The notes below the pieces were generated by a model. The model did not search any database. It was not told the DNA's origin and saw only the letters and a list, made by a program, of their open reading frames with translations. A stretch of DNA of 20,720 nt from an uncultured Haloferula sp. (lineage in GTDB: Bacteria; Verrucomicrobiota; Verrucomicrobiae; Verrucomicrobiales; Akkermansiaceae): assembly GCA_946885645.1 (NCBI GenBank), contig CAMPGU010000037.1, positions 1-20,720 of the forward strand. The letters run 5' to 3'. Positions 14,631 to 20,720 of the stretch are shown piece after piece; the first letter of the stretch is position 1, and every line of letters begins with the position of its first letter. Both the position numbers and the translations under genes were made by a program.

Positions 14631-16397
14631 TCAAGGCGCGCGCTCCAGAAGGAAGTCCTGCCATGCGTTGCCATTGTCGGGATACTGCTCCAACCGGACA
14701 TTGTTCGCCGCGTTGCCGCCGGGAATGTCCCAGCTCATGCCATCGTGCACGAAGTAGAATTTGAACAGCCCGGTCGTTTTCGGCAGGATGCGCAGCTTCT
14801 GCTCGCCCGGGTTGGCGGGATTGTAGTCCCAGAGGTGGCAGTCCTCGCCGTTCGTGCTCGTGCCGTTGACCACGGAGATCGTCCTTGAAAGCGCGTTCAA
14901 ACTGGAGGCCCGGAGGTGGCCGTTGGTCACGCTTTCGAAGCGCCACTTGAACCACGGGTTGTTTTCCCAGCTATACTGGATGATCGGGCTGCCATTGGTG
15001 CTGCCCATGTTTTCCACGCAGATGTATTTGCCGGTGGAGGCGCGGGCAAAGTAGTCCCCCCACGGCTGCAGGCGCCATTGCTGGTGGAGCGCACCCGTAT
15101 CGCCCGCCTGCTGCACGCGGTCGTTGTTAGCCGTTCCGGCGTTCGCCACTTCCAGGATCAGGCCGCTCTTGACGTTGCGGATCTTGTAGTAGCCGTTGCC
15201 TGCGTCCACGAGATCGAACTGCTGGCCCGGGTTGTTCCCCGTGTAGTCGAAGGCATGCAGCTTGGCTCCCGCAGCGGTGGAGTCCATTTCGATGCACGCG
15301 CACTTGCCGCTGACCCAGGAGGAGATGCGGAAGTGATCGGCGTTTTCCGTGGGCGCGAATACCCAGCGCTGGTTCGGCCCGTTGTAGTCGTAGCTCCACT
15401 GGTTGATCTGCGCGCCGTTGCCGGTGTTCCCGCTGATGAGATCCAGCGCCTTGCCGCTATTGCGGTTCACGATCATGAAATAAGCAGGACGATGGACCGG
15501 GCGACCCGCCGGCGCGTTCGTGTTGTAGATCAGCGCGCACCTCGTCGCATCCGCGAAGTCCATGAGAAGGGCACCGAAGCGCCCGCTGGGGTTTGCATTG
15601 AAGAAGGTGGTGATCCGCGGATTGATGTTGTTGGACACCGTCGGGATATTCGGAATCCCGAAGATCCCGCTGGAGACTCCGCTGGCGAAGTTCACGTAGA
15701 GGGTGCCCGGCCCGCCGTAACGCGCTTCGTTCAACACCTGGAGGATCGAGTTCCACTTGGCGTTGTTGTCGGAAACGTTGTAGCGGTCCTGTACCCGAAG
15801 GGTGCCGCCGGTGCTGAAGGTCGTATTGTCGGGCCAATTGGAGGCATCGATGCCCTTCGGCGTGGAGGACGCGCCGAAGCGCCGGAAGAGGACGATCTTG
15901 CCGCGTGCCTGGGTGAGGGTGGGAATGGACGAGCCCAGCAGCCACTTCGAGGGATTGCCCGCGACATAGGAATCGAAGGTCGCCTCGAAGGAGCGGGTGT
16001 TCCCGGAGGGGGTGTGCTCCTCCTTCACGCTCATGATAACAGTCTCGCCGGGGTTGGCGTTGAGGAAACCGATCGTCGCGTTGAGGACGTCGGTGAAGTT
16101 CATATTCTGGTAAACCGAGCCGTGGTGAATCGGGAAGGCGTCGTTCAAGTGCCGGCAGCGGATGTCCAGGAAGCGGACACCGGCATTGAGCTGGTCCGCG
16201 ATGGATAGGTTCTGGCACTTCGCGGTGCCGGAGACCGGCTCCACCAGGGCACCGGAGTCGTGGGTGCCCGGGATAGAGAATTGGGACAAGGGGAGATTCC
16301 CGTCGAGCGGGGTCATCCAGTTGTTGCCCGCGGCACCGGCACAGAGTGGGAGCGCCGCCATCAGGAGGCCGAACAAGCGGCCGAGGTGGTGTTTCAT
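14631..16397 (-). CDS. Secreted PI-PLC-like phosphodiesterase with two beta-trefoil (ricin-type) lectin domains
   Basis: A 588-residue exported protein. After a signal peptide (1-~23) comes a PLC X domain (~25-300) like bacterial phosphatidylinositol-specific phospholipase C: SIPGTHDSG with catalytic H46 and D47, GVRFLDIRCR with R80, IHHGSVY with H91/H92 as second catalytic His, PGETVIMSVKEEH, and GKIVLFRRFG. This enzyme type cleaves phosphoinositides or glycosyl-PI anchors without calcium. The rest (~305-588) holds six QxW-like repeats (NQRWVF, QQFDLV, HQQWRL, FKWRFE, EQKLRI, WQDFLL), enough for two successive ricin-B-type beta-trefoils that bind carbohydrate. The combination suggests an extracellular enzyme that docks on a glycan. 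The ATG at 16397 directly precedes the signal peptide (MKHHLGRLFG). It lies 60 bp downstream of the exported helical-repeat gene and may share its promoter. Confidence 0.88.
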   Translation of the reverse strand: MKHHLGRLFGLLMAALPLCAGAAGNNWMTPLDGNLPLSQFSIPGTHDSGALVEPVSGTAKCQNLSIADQLNAGVRFLDIRCRHLNDAFPIHHGSVYQNMNFTDVLNATIGFLNANPGETVIMSVKEEHTPSGNTRSFEATFDSYVAGNPSKWLLGSSIPTLTQARGKIVLFRRFGASSTPKGIDASNWPDNTTFSTGGTLRVQDRYNVSDNNAKWNSILQVLNEARYGGPGTLYVNFASGVSSGIFGIPNIPTVSNNINPRITTFFNANPSGRFGALLMDFADATRCALIYNTNAPAGRPVHRPAYFMIVNRNSGKALDLISGNTGNGAQINQWSYDYNGPNQRWVFAPTENADHFRISSWVSGKCACIEMDSTAAGAKLHAFDYTGNNPGQQFDLVDAGNGYYKIRNVKSGLILEVANAGTANNDRVQQAGDTGALHQQWRLQPWGDYFARASTGKYICVENMGSTNGSPIIQYSWENNPWFKWRFESVTNGHLRASSLNALSRTISVVNGTSTNGEDCHLWDYNPANPGEQKLRILPKTTGLFKFYFVHDGMSWDIPGGNAANNVRLEQYPDNGNAWQDFLLERAP

Positions 16398-16403
16398 ATG
16401 GGT

Positions 16404-16430
16404 TTACTTGGGTTATGGTCTCTTGGGTCC
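16404..16430 (-). repeat. ACCCAAG direct repeats in the leader of the PLC gene
   Basis: In the 60-bp gap upstream of the PLC start, the minus strand reads ACCCAAG twice, 14 bp apart (positions 16422-16428 and 16408-16414), with a third AACCCA just before the start codon. They could be a translational or transcriptional control site; evidence is only the repetition. Confidence 0.3.
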
Positions 16431-16457
16431 TATTTCACGGTATAGCGGGAGGATGGG

Positions 16458-17312
16458 TTAGTTGCTGCCGAGCTCGCCCTCGGCACGCTCGCGCAAGGGG
16501 CCTTCAGGAAAGAGCGCCACCCAGGCTGCGGCAGCCTCGGGGTCCCGTTTTCTCCACAGGAAGAGCACGGAAATGACCGTCTCCTCCTGCACGGGCCCCG
16601 GGGCGATCTTTTCGACCGCAAGGGTGGCGGCCGTGGCAGCGTCGGATTCGGCCAGACTTCTTGCGATCCGGTTCCAGGCATTGTCGCGGAACGCGGCATC
16701 GGCCTGGCTTTCCGCCCAGCGGATGGCAGATGAAAGGTCGAGACGGGCCCAGGAATGAATGATATTTCCGGTGACATTCTCATCGCCGCCGAGGCCGTGC
16801 TCCTCCGCCAGTCGCATCGCGTGTTCGGGCCGGGCGGCGGCCACGCCTTGGCAGAGATAGGCGGTCCAGCGGCTCGCGGCGGCGGTGCCTTTCAAACGGC
16901 TGCACCACGCCGCAGCGGCGTCCGGATCGCGCTCCAGCCATGCATCGAGCACCAGCGCGACGGCTTCATCGGCAGACGCCCAAGGTTCCAGCCGCGCCGC
17001 CAGCTCCGCCGCGCGGCCGATATCCCGGCGGATGAGATCCGGCAGCAGCGTGGAGAGCGCGGTTTCCTTGTGCTGGGGATCGGGGGACCGGAGCGAGGCT
17101 TCCGCCAGCTCCTCGAGGCTCTCTGCTGTGCCATAAGCGGTTCCGGCACGAATAGGACCCTTCGTGCGTGCGGCTCCAGGTCCATGGGGATACATCGCCG
17201 GAGAGGCGGGCTCCTCCGTCTTGCCGGAGCCGGTGGAAGGATCGGCGATAAACCAGCATGCGACGGTTCCGCAAAGGCAGAGCGAGATCGCAGCGATGGC
17301 TCCTTTTACCAT
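16458..17312 (-). CDS. Exported alpha-helical repeat protein of unknown function
   Basis: A 284-residue protein. MVKGAIAAISLCLCGTVACWFIADPSTG is a signal peptide or N-terminal anchor. After a Pro/Gly-rich linker (~25-60) the rest is alpha-helical, built of ~35-60-residue units with similar cores: RDIGRAAELAARL, ERDPDAAAAWCSRLKG (128-142), ARPEHAMRLAEEHG, LDLSSAIRWAESQ, SDAATAATLAVEK and KRDPEAAAAWVALFPEGPLRERAEGEL (255-281). The twice-repeated RDPxAAAAW motif is familiar from exported repeat proteins of Verrucomicrobia, whose role is unknown; a TPR/HEAT-like scaffold is a reasonable guess. The start is the ATG preceded by AAAGG at short distance on the minus strand. A LacI-type palindrome lies 16-29 bp upstream of it. 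It precedes the PLC gene by 60 bp in the same direction. Confidence 0.75.
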   Translation of the reverse strand: MVKGAIAAISLCLCGTVACWFIADPSTGSGKTEEPASPAMYPHGPGAARTKGPIRAGTAYGTAESLEELAEASLRSPDPQHKETALSTLLPDLIRRDIGRAAELAARLEPWASADEAVALVLDAWLERDPDAAAAWCSRLKGTAAASRWTAYLCQGVAAARPEHAMRLAEEHGLGGDENVTGNIIHSWARLDLSSAIRWAESQADAAFRDNAWNRIARSLAESDAATAATLAVEKIAPGPVQEETVISVLFLWRKRDPEAAAAWVALFPEGPLRERAEGELGSN

Positions 17313-17320
17313 GCTCGCCT

Positions 17321-17347
17321 TTACTAATCAAACGCGTTTGAGGTCAA
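17321..17347 (-). promoter_or_regulatory. Promoter with overlapping LacI-type operator
   Basis: On the minus strand TTGACC (17342-17347) resembles a -35 box and TAGTAA (17321-17326) a weak -10, 15 bp apart. The spacer is filled by TCAAACGCGTTTGA (17328-17341), a perfect 14-bp palindrome with the central AACGCGTT typical of LacI/GalR-family operators. Transcription would begin only a few bases before the ATG at 17312, giving a very short leader. Confidence 0.6.
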
Positions 17348-17459
17348 GTCTGCCGATTTTGCGCCAGGCGTGAGAAGTTATGAATAGCCACCGTAGGGAT
17401 GCAGGCACGGACGGCGCTGGACGCGACCCGTTGCCGCCGGGCACAGTTTATTCCTATCT

Positions 17460-18155
17460 ATGAATCCCATCCGACTGCTCATCGCCGGTCTCTTCATCGG
17501 CTCCGTCCTCGCGGCGGATCCCATGGCACCCCTCAAGCCCTCCGCGGACAATGGCCCGCTCAAGATCGCCTGTGTCGGCGACAGCATCACGCAGGGGTCC
17601 GGTGCGGAACGGGGGAAATCCTATCCTTCCCAGCTTCAAGAGCTGCTCGGAAAGGAGTGGAAGGTGATGAATTTCGGGGTAAGCGGCCGTACCCTGCTGC
17701 GGAAAGGTGATTTCCCCTACTGGAATGAAGCGGCCTACCAGAACGCGCTGAAGTCGGAGCCGGATGCCGTGATCATCATGCTCGGCACCAACGACACCAA
17801 GCCGCAGAACTGGAAACACGAGAAGGAATTCGCGGCCGACTACGCTGATCTGGTGAAGTCGTTCCAGGCGCTGCCAAGCAAGCCGCGCATCTACGTTTGC
17901 CGGCCCTGTCCCGTGCCGGAGCCGGGGAATTTCGGCATCAACGAGAAGAACCTCAAGGTGTGGATCAAGCGCATCGACAAGCTGGCCAAGGAGATGGATC
18001 TCGGCGTGATCGATATGTACGAGGCGCTGGAGGATAAGCCGGAGCTTCTGCCGGACCGCGTGCACCCGAATACCGAGGGCGCCGCCGAAATGGCCGCCGC
18101 GGCTTACGAGGCTCTCACCGGCAAGCCTGCTCCGGAAACTGCGGAGGCGAAGTGA
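17460..18155 (+). CDS. Secreted SGNH/GDSL esterase
   Basis: A 231-residue SGNH-fold hydrolase with a signal peptide (MNPIRLLIAGLFIGSVLAA). All four SGNH blocks are intact: ACVGDSITQG with nucleophile S42, NFGVSG with oxyanion G73, MLGTND with N111, and DRVHPN with D199 and H202 completing the triad. Such enzymes remove acetyl or other acyl groups from sugars or lipids; next to a glucuronoyl esterase, a role as carbohydrate O-acetyl esterase on xylan or pectin is the best guess. The C-terminus (KPAPETAEAK) is a short polar tail. The ATG at 17460 directly begins the signal peptide. Its stop overlaps the next gene's GTG start by 3 bp, so the two are translationally coupled. The divergent palindrome at 17328-17341 lies ~120 bp upstream. 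Confidence 0.88.
   Translation: MNPIRLLIAGLFIGSVLAADPMAPLKPSADNGPLKIACVGDSITQGSGAERGKSYPSQLQELLGKEWKVMNFGVSGRTLLRKGDFPYWNEAAYQNALKSEPDAVIIMLGTNDTKPQNWKHEKEFAADYADLVKSFQALPSKPRIYVCRPCPVPEPGNFGINEKNLKVWIKRIDKLAKEMDLGVIDMYEALEDKPELLPDRVHPNTEGAAEMAAAAYEALTGKPAPETAEAK
18143..18147 (+). promoter_or_regulatory. Ribosome binding site deciding the CE15 start
   Basis: GGAGG, 4 nt before the GTG at 18152, inside the last codons of the SGNH gene. It is one of the few clear Shine-Dalgarno sequences in the window and supports the GTG over the downstream ATG. Confidence 0.6.
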
Positions 18156-19408
18156 GACTTCTGCACTACTTCCTCATGAGAAATCTCCTCACGGGCGGCG
18201 TCCTCGTCTTGGCCCCTATCATTCACGCGCAAGAGCTTCCCGATCCCTTGGTAGCTCTCGATGGAACCAGGATCACCACCGCGGCGGAGTGGAAGAAGAA
18301 GCGGCGTCCGGAGCTGCTGGAAATCTTCGCCCGCGAGATGTACGGGCGCTCTCCGGGCCGTCCGGGAAAAATGATCAGCGAGGTCTTCGACCGCGACGAG
18401 GCAGCCCTCGGAGGCAAGGCCACGCGTATCCAGATCGCCATCTATCCCGGTGGGAAGCCGGGTCCGCGCATCGACCTCCTGCTTTATGTACCGAAGGGCG
18501 CGGAGGGACCGGTGCCGGTGATCCTCGGGCTCAATTTCGCGGGAAACCATGCGGTTCATCCGGATCCGGGAATCCGCCTCACGGAAAGTTGGGTGGATCA
18601 ACGCCAGCCGAATATCGCACCCTACCCGGCGAACGATCATCGCGCTTCGGATGCCACACGCGGTACCAACGCGAAACAGTGGCCTGTGGAGGAGATCCTT
18701 TCCCGCGGCTATGCGCTGGCCACGATGTATCGCGAGGACGTGGCACCGGATCGCGAGCCCTACTTTTCCACGGGCATTCCACCGCTGTATCCGGAGCTCC
18801 AGAAGAGGGAGGATAACTTCGGCACCATCGGGGCTTGGGCCTGGTCCTTAAGCCGGGCTCTGGATATTCTGGAAAAGGAGCCATCCGTCGATGCCAAGCG
18901 CGTCGCGGCATTCGGCTTTTCGCGTCTGGGCAAAGCCGCGCTATGGGCGGGCGCGAACGACGAGCGTTTCGCGATGGTCATCAGCAATGAATCCGGTGCG
19001 GGGGGTGCGAAACTCTTCCGCCGCGGGGTGGGCGAGGACATCGCCCGGCTCAATACCGTCTTCCCGCATTGGTTTGCGCGCAGCTTCCGGAAATACTCCG
19101 GAAAGGACAAGGAGCTGCCCTTTGACCAGCACATGGTCATTTCCCTGATCGCCCCGCGACCGGTGTACGTGGCCAGTGCGGAAGAGGACAAGCACGCCGA
19201 CCCCGAGGGCGAATTCGCCGGCGCGAAGGCGGCGGAGCCGGTCTTCCGCCTTTTGGGCGCGGAGGGCCTGCCTGGAGACCAGTGGCCGGCCGTCGGGACT
19301 TCCGTGCAAGGCGGCATCGGCTACCACGTGCGGCCAGGGAAGCACGACGTGACGGACTTCGACTGGCAGCAATACCTCGCCTTCGCCGACAAGCACCTGA
19401 AGAGGTAG
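18152..19408 (+). CDS. CE15-family glucuronoyl methylesterase
   Basis: A 418-residue secreted alpha/beta hydrolase of carbohydrate esterase family 15, which splits esters between 4-O-methyl-glucuronic acid on xylan and lignin alcohols. Key sites: nucleophile S257 and oxyanion R258 in GFSRLGKAALWAG, acid E280 in SNESGAGG, a second acidic residue D346 in SAEEDKHADPEGEF, and H398 in RPGKHDVTDFDW. The NFAGNHAV, GIPPLYP and GTIGAWAWSLSRALD blocks are also typical of bacterial CE15 enzymes, several of which were characterised from the verrucomicrobium Opitutus terrae. The GTG at 18152 is chosen because GGAGG lies 4 nt before it and it overlaps the SGNH stop; an ATG at 18176 would give a shorter signal peptide (MRNLLTGGVLVLAPIIHAQ) without a ribosome site. 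Both starts keep export. Confidence 0.9.
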   Translation: MRLLHYFLMRNLLTGGVLVLAPIIHAQELPDPLVALDGTRITTAAEWKKKRRPELLEIFAREMYGRSPGRPGKMISEVFDRDEAALGGKATRIQIAIYPGGKPGPRIDLLLYVPKGAEGPVPVILGLNFAGNHAVHPDPGIRLTESWVDQRQPNIAPYPANDHRASDATRGTNAKQWPVEEILSRGYALATMYREDVAPDREPYFSTGIPPLYPELQKREDNFGTIGAWAWSLSRALDILEKEPSVDAKRVAAFGFSRLGKAALWAGANDERFAMVISNESGAGGAKLFRRGVGEDIARLNTVFPHWFARSFRKYSGKDKELPFDQHMVISLIAPRPVYVASAEEDKHADPEGEFAGAKAAEPVFRLLGAEGLPGDQWPAVGTSVQGGIGYHVRPGKHDVTDFDWQQYLAFADKHLKR

Positions 19409-19432
19409 CGCGGCATCCGTGCGGGGTAGGGC

Positions 19433-19453
19433 GGGGGCGGCCTTTCCGCCCCC
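19433..19453. terminator. GC-rich hairpin between convergent genes
   Basis: GGGGGCGG (19433-19440) pairs with CCGCCCCC (19446-19453) around the loop CCTTT, in the gap between the converging CE15 gene and the exported protein gene. No T-tract on either side; probably a bidirectional barrier. Confidence 0.6.
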
Positions 19454-19465
19454 GGCTTGTGAGCC

Positions 19466-20245
19466 TCAGGGATTTTGCGCGGCGACGGTGTCCTCCTTCG
19501 CCGGACGGCGCAGGGTCACGGTCTGCAGGAAGCCGGAACGCGATCCGTCCGAGGAAGTGAAGAAATCGGCGTCGCTCTTCAGGACGATGAGCTGAACCTG
19601 TTCGTCCTTCTTCACGCGGATCAGATTGTTTTCCTGCACCTGCCAGGTACCCGCTTCCTCGTAGGCGAGCTCGTACATCACCTCTTCCTTCTCCGGAGTG
19701 ACCATGAAAGTTTCCTTGGTCTTCATTTCCTTCATCGCCTTGCCATTGCAGCGCATGGCGATCTTGAGAGGGCTGTAATTGTGGATACGGAGTTGGCCGA
19801 AGGGGAGCTTGGACGGGTCGTCGTCGATCACCACGGTCTGGTAGGTGCCGGACGCCGCCGGGGCGATGAGAACGGTCGCGCGGCGGGACCCGGCGGGCAG
19901 CTTGGCGAGAGCCACGACCGTAGGGTCCTTCTCCCGGAGCTTCACGAGATCGGGATGAACGGCCCCGGTGCTCTGCACCGATTCGACCGGCTTCGAAGCG
20001 CCCGGTGCTTGATGGATCGTCATCAGGGCGGCGCCGCTGTAGGCCACCGGCTTCGAGTAGGTGAACGAGAGGGCGGTCACGGGTTCTCCCTTGCCGCCCG
20101 TTTTGAGCGAGAGGCCCTCGATGGTCGGGCCCCATCCCACGAGGTCCACCTTCATGGAAACCTGGTCCTGCGCGGAAGCGCCGGGACAATGAACAAGCGA
20201 GATGACGGCGGCAGCGATGCCGGTGAGAAAGAAGCTAGATTTCAT
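19466..20245 (-). CDS. Exported protein of unknown function coupled to Verru_Chthon cassette protein A
   Basis: A 259-residue protein with a signal peptide (MKSSFFLTGIAAAVISLVHCPGASA, cut before QDQ). The mature part is beta-rich: VDLVGWGPTIEGLSL and ALSFTYSKPVAYSG, a Pro-rich turn region, then RRATVLIAPAASGTYQTVVIDDD, FGQLRIHNYSPLKIAMRCNG, FMVTPEKEEVMYELAYEEAGTWQVQENNLIRV and VQLIVLKSDADFF, ending in a polar tail. The strand pattern from residue ~120 on looks like a single beta-sandwich; I do not recognise a named family. Its ATG lies inside the end of the upstream cassette-A gene (11-bp overlap, 20235-20245), so its translation should depend on that gene, and the protein probably works with the cassette. 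A terminator-like hairpin follows at its 3' side. Confidence 0.8.
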   Translation of the reverse strand: MKSSFFLTGIAAAVISLVHCPGASAQDQVSMKVDLVGWGPTIEGLSLKTGGKGEPVTALSFTYSKPVAYSGAALMTIHQAPGASKPVESVQSTGAVHPDLVKLREKDPTVVALAKLPAGSRRATVLIAPAASGTYQTVVIDDDPSKLPFGQLRIHNYSPLKIAMRCNGKAMKEMKTKETFMVTPEKEEVMYELAYEEAGTWQVQENNLIRVKKDEQVQLIVLKSDADFFTSSDGSRSGFLQTVTLRRPAKEDTVAAQNP

Positions 20246-20720
20246 CAGGAGAAAGCCATTTAAAGGATATGGTGTTGAGGCGGCGCCCGAACCTACGGTT
20301 TACCGCGGTCAAATCAGAGTCACGATCCTCCATCCGGTTTGATCCGTCAACATACTCCGGCATCCGCTGGACGATCGCCTCGCACCATGCACGTGCGATC
20401 GGGTTACCGGTTTCAGGATCGACGGACTCGCCGTAAGCGCGGATGCGGAAGGTATCCGAGCGGGCGGAAATCACGGGTCCGATGATTTGGAGCACGTCGG
20501 CCTGGGTCAGCCAGCTCGGGATTCCCGTCGAGCGGTAGCCTTGCTCGGAGCGGAGGTTCGGCCTGCTCAGCATGTCTTTGTCCACGAGGATGCCTGCCAC
20601 CGAGCCCGGATTCTCGTCGTAGGACCGGGTGGGCCAGGTGATTTCAGGGCCCGAGGGCATGTTCGCGGTGTCCGTGCCGACGAGGTCGGCACGGGGGATG
20701 GAGGTGCCAGCCATCTCGGG
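20235..20720 (-). CDS. Verru_Chthon cassette protein A, C-terminal part (5' end outside window)
   Basis: The frame is open to the window edge, so only the last ~161 codons are seen. The segment WLTQADVLQIIGPVISARSDTFRIRAYGESVDPETGNPIARAWCEAIVQRMPEYVD, followed by NRRFGRRLNTISFKWLSPDEI, agrees with the conserved C-terminus of Verru_Chthon cassette protein A (TIGR02600). This large exported protein is found with proteins B, C and D, which carry prepilin-like N-termini, in multi-copy cassettes restricted to Verrucomicrobia; the function of the system is unknown, with a pilus- or secretion-like surface assembly being the main idea. The Met at 20714 is an internal residue, not a start. The next gene overlaps its last 11 bp. 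Recognition is from memory of the family; no alignment was run. Confidence 0.8.
   Translation of the reverse strand, partial: PEMAGTSIPRADLVGTDTANMPSGPEITWPTRSYDENPGSVAGILVDKDMLSRPNLRSEQGYRSTGIPSWLTQADVLQIIGPVISARSDTFRIRAYGESVDPETGNPIARAWCEAIVQRMPEYVDGSNRMEDRDSDLTAVNRRFGRRLNTISFKWLSPDEI

Noticed and set aside
14510..14701. 63-codon minus-strand frame past the PLC gene
   Set aside because: It spans the 12-bp hairpin and the PLC stop and has no protein-like features.
14916..16208. Open frame of 430 codons antisense to the PLC gene
   Set aside because: No domain or signal sequence; mirror of a well-supported coding frame.
1..20720. tRNA, rRNA, CRISPR array, insertion sequence or prophage genes
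   Set aside because: I saw no regular short-repeat array, transposase, integrase or tRNA-like cloverleaf; a tRNAscan or Infernal run would settle the RNA part.

Overview
The window looks like a chromosomal segment of a GC-rich Verrucomicrobiota bacterium, probably of the Verrucomicrobiaceae (Luteolibacter/Haloferula-like). The pointers are the C-terminal part of a Verru_Chthon cassette protein A at the right edge, a tiny PEP-CTERM protein, an SHD1-type exported protein, a glucuronoyl esterase of the kind common in this phylum, and weak use of Shine-Dalgarno sequences. The assignment rests on recognised families only; no search was run.

Left part (1-6318): the 3' end of a prenyltransferase/squalene-oxidase-repeat protein (+) converges on an FHA-domain membrane protein (-), which is divergent from a bactofilin (+). 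A bidirectional terminator separates the bactofilin from a DsbD-family thiol:disulfide interchange protein (-). A small glycine-zipper lipoprotein (-) with a strong terminator, class 2 dihydroorotate dehydrogenase pyrD (-) and a divergent lipoprotein of unknown function (+) follow.

Centre (6335-13121): a rhamnose catabolic locus. Reading leftwards on the minus strand, a DeoR-family regulator (rhaR-like), rhamnulokinase rhaB, class II fructose-1,6-bisphosphatase glpX and the radical-SAM protein hemW are packed with gaps of 63, 33 and 24 bp. The bifunctional rhamnulose-1-phosphate aldolase / lactaldehyde dehydrogenase (RhaEW type) is transcribed the other way from a short shared control region that carries three helically phased GTGGG boxes and an inverted repeat. 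Together RhaB and RhaEW turn rhamnulose into DHAP plus lactate, and GlpX allows hexose synthesis from DHAP. No isomerase, mutarotase or transporter is present in the window.

Right part (13126-20720): an exported SHD1-domain protein (-); a short region holding a branched inverted-repeat element and a mini PEP-CTERM gene (-); a secreted PI-PLC-like protein with two predicted beta-trefoil lectin domains (-), preceded by an exported helical-repeat protein (-). The latter's promoter region contains a perfect 14-bp LacI-type palindrome. Divergently, an SGNH esterase and a CE15 glucuronoyl esterase form an overlapping two-gene operon (+) suited to de-esterifying plant hemicellulose. Finally an exported protein of unknown function (-) overlaps by 11 bp the stop of the Verru_Chthon cassette protein A, which runs off the window.
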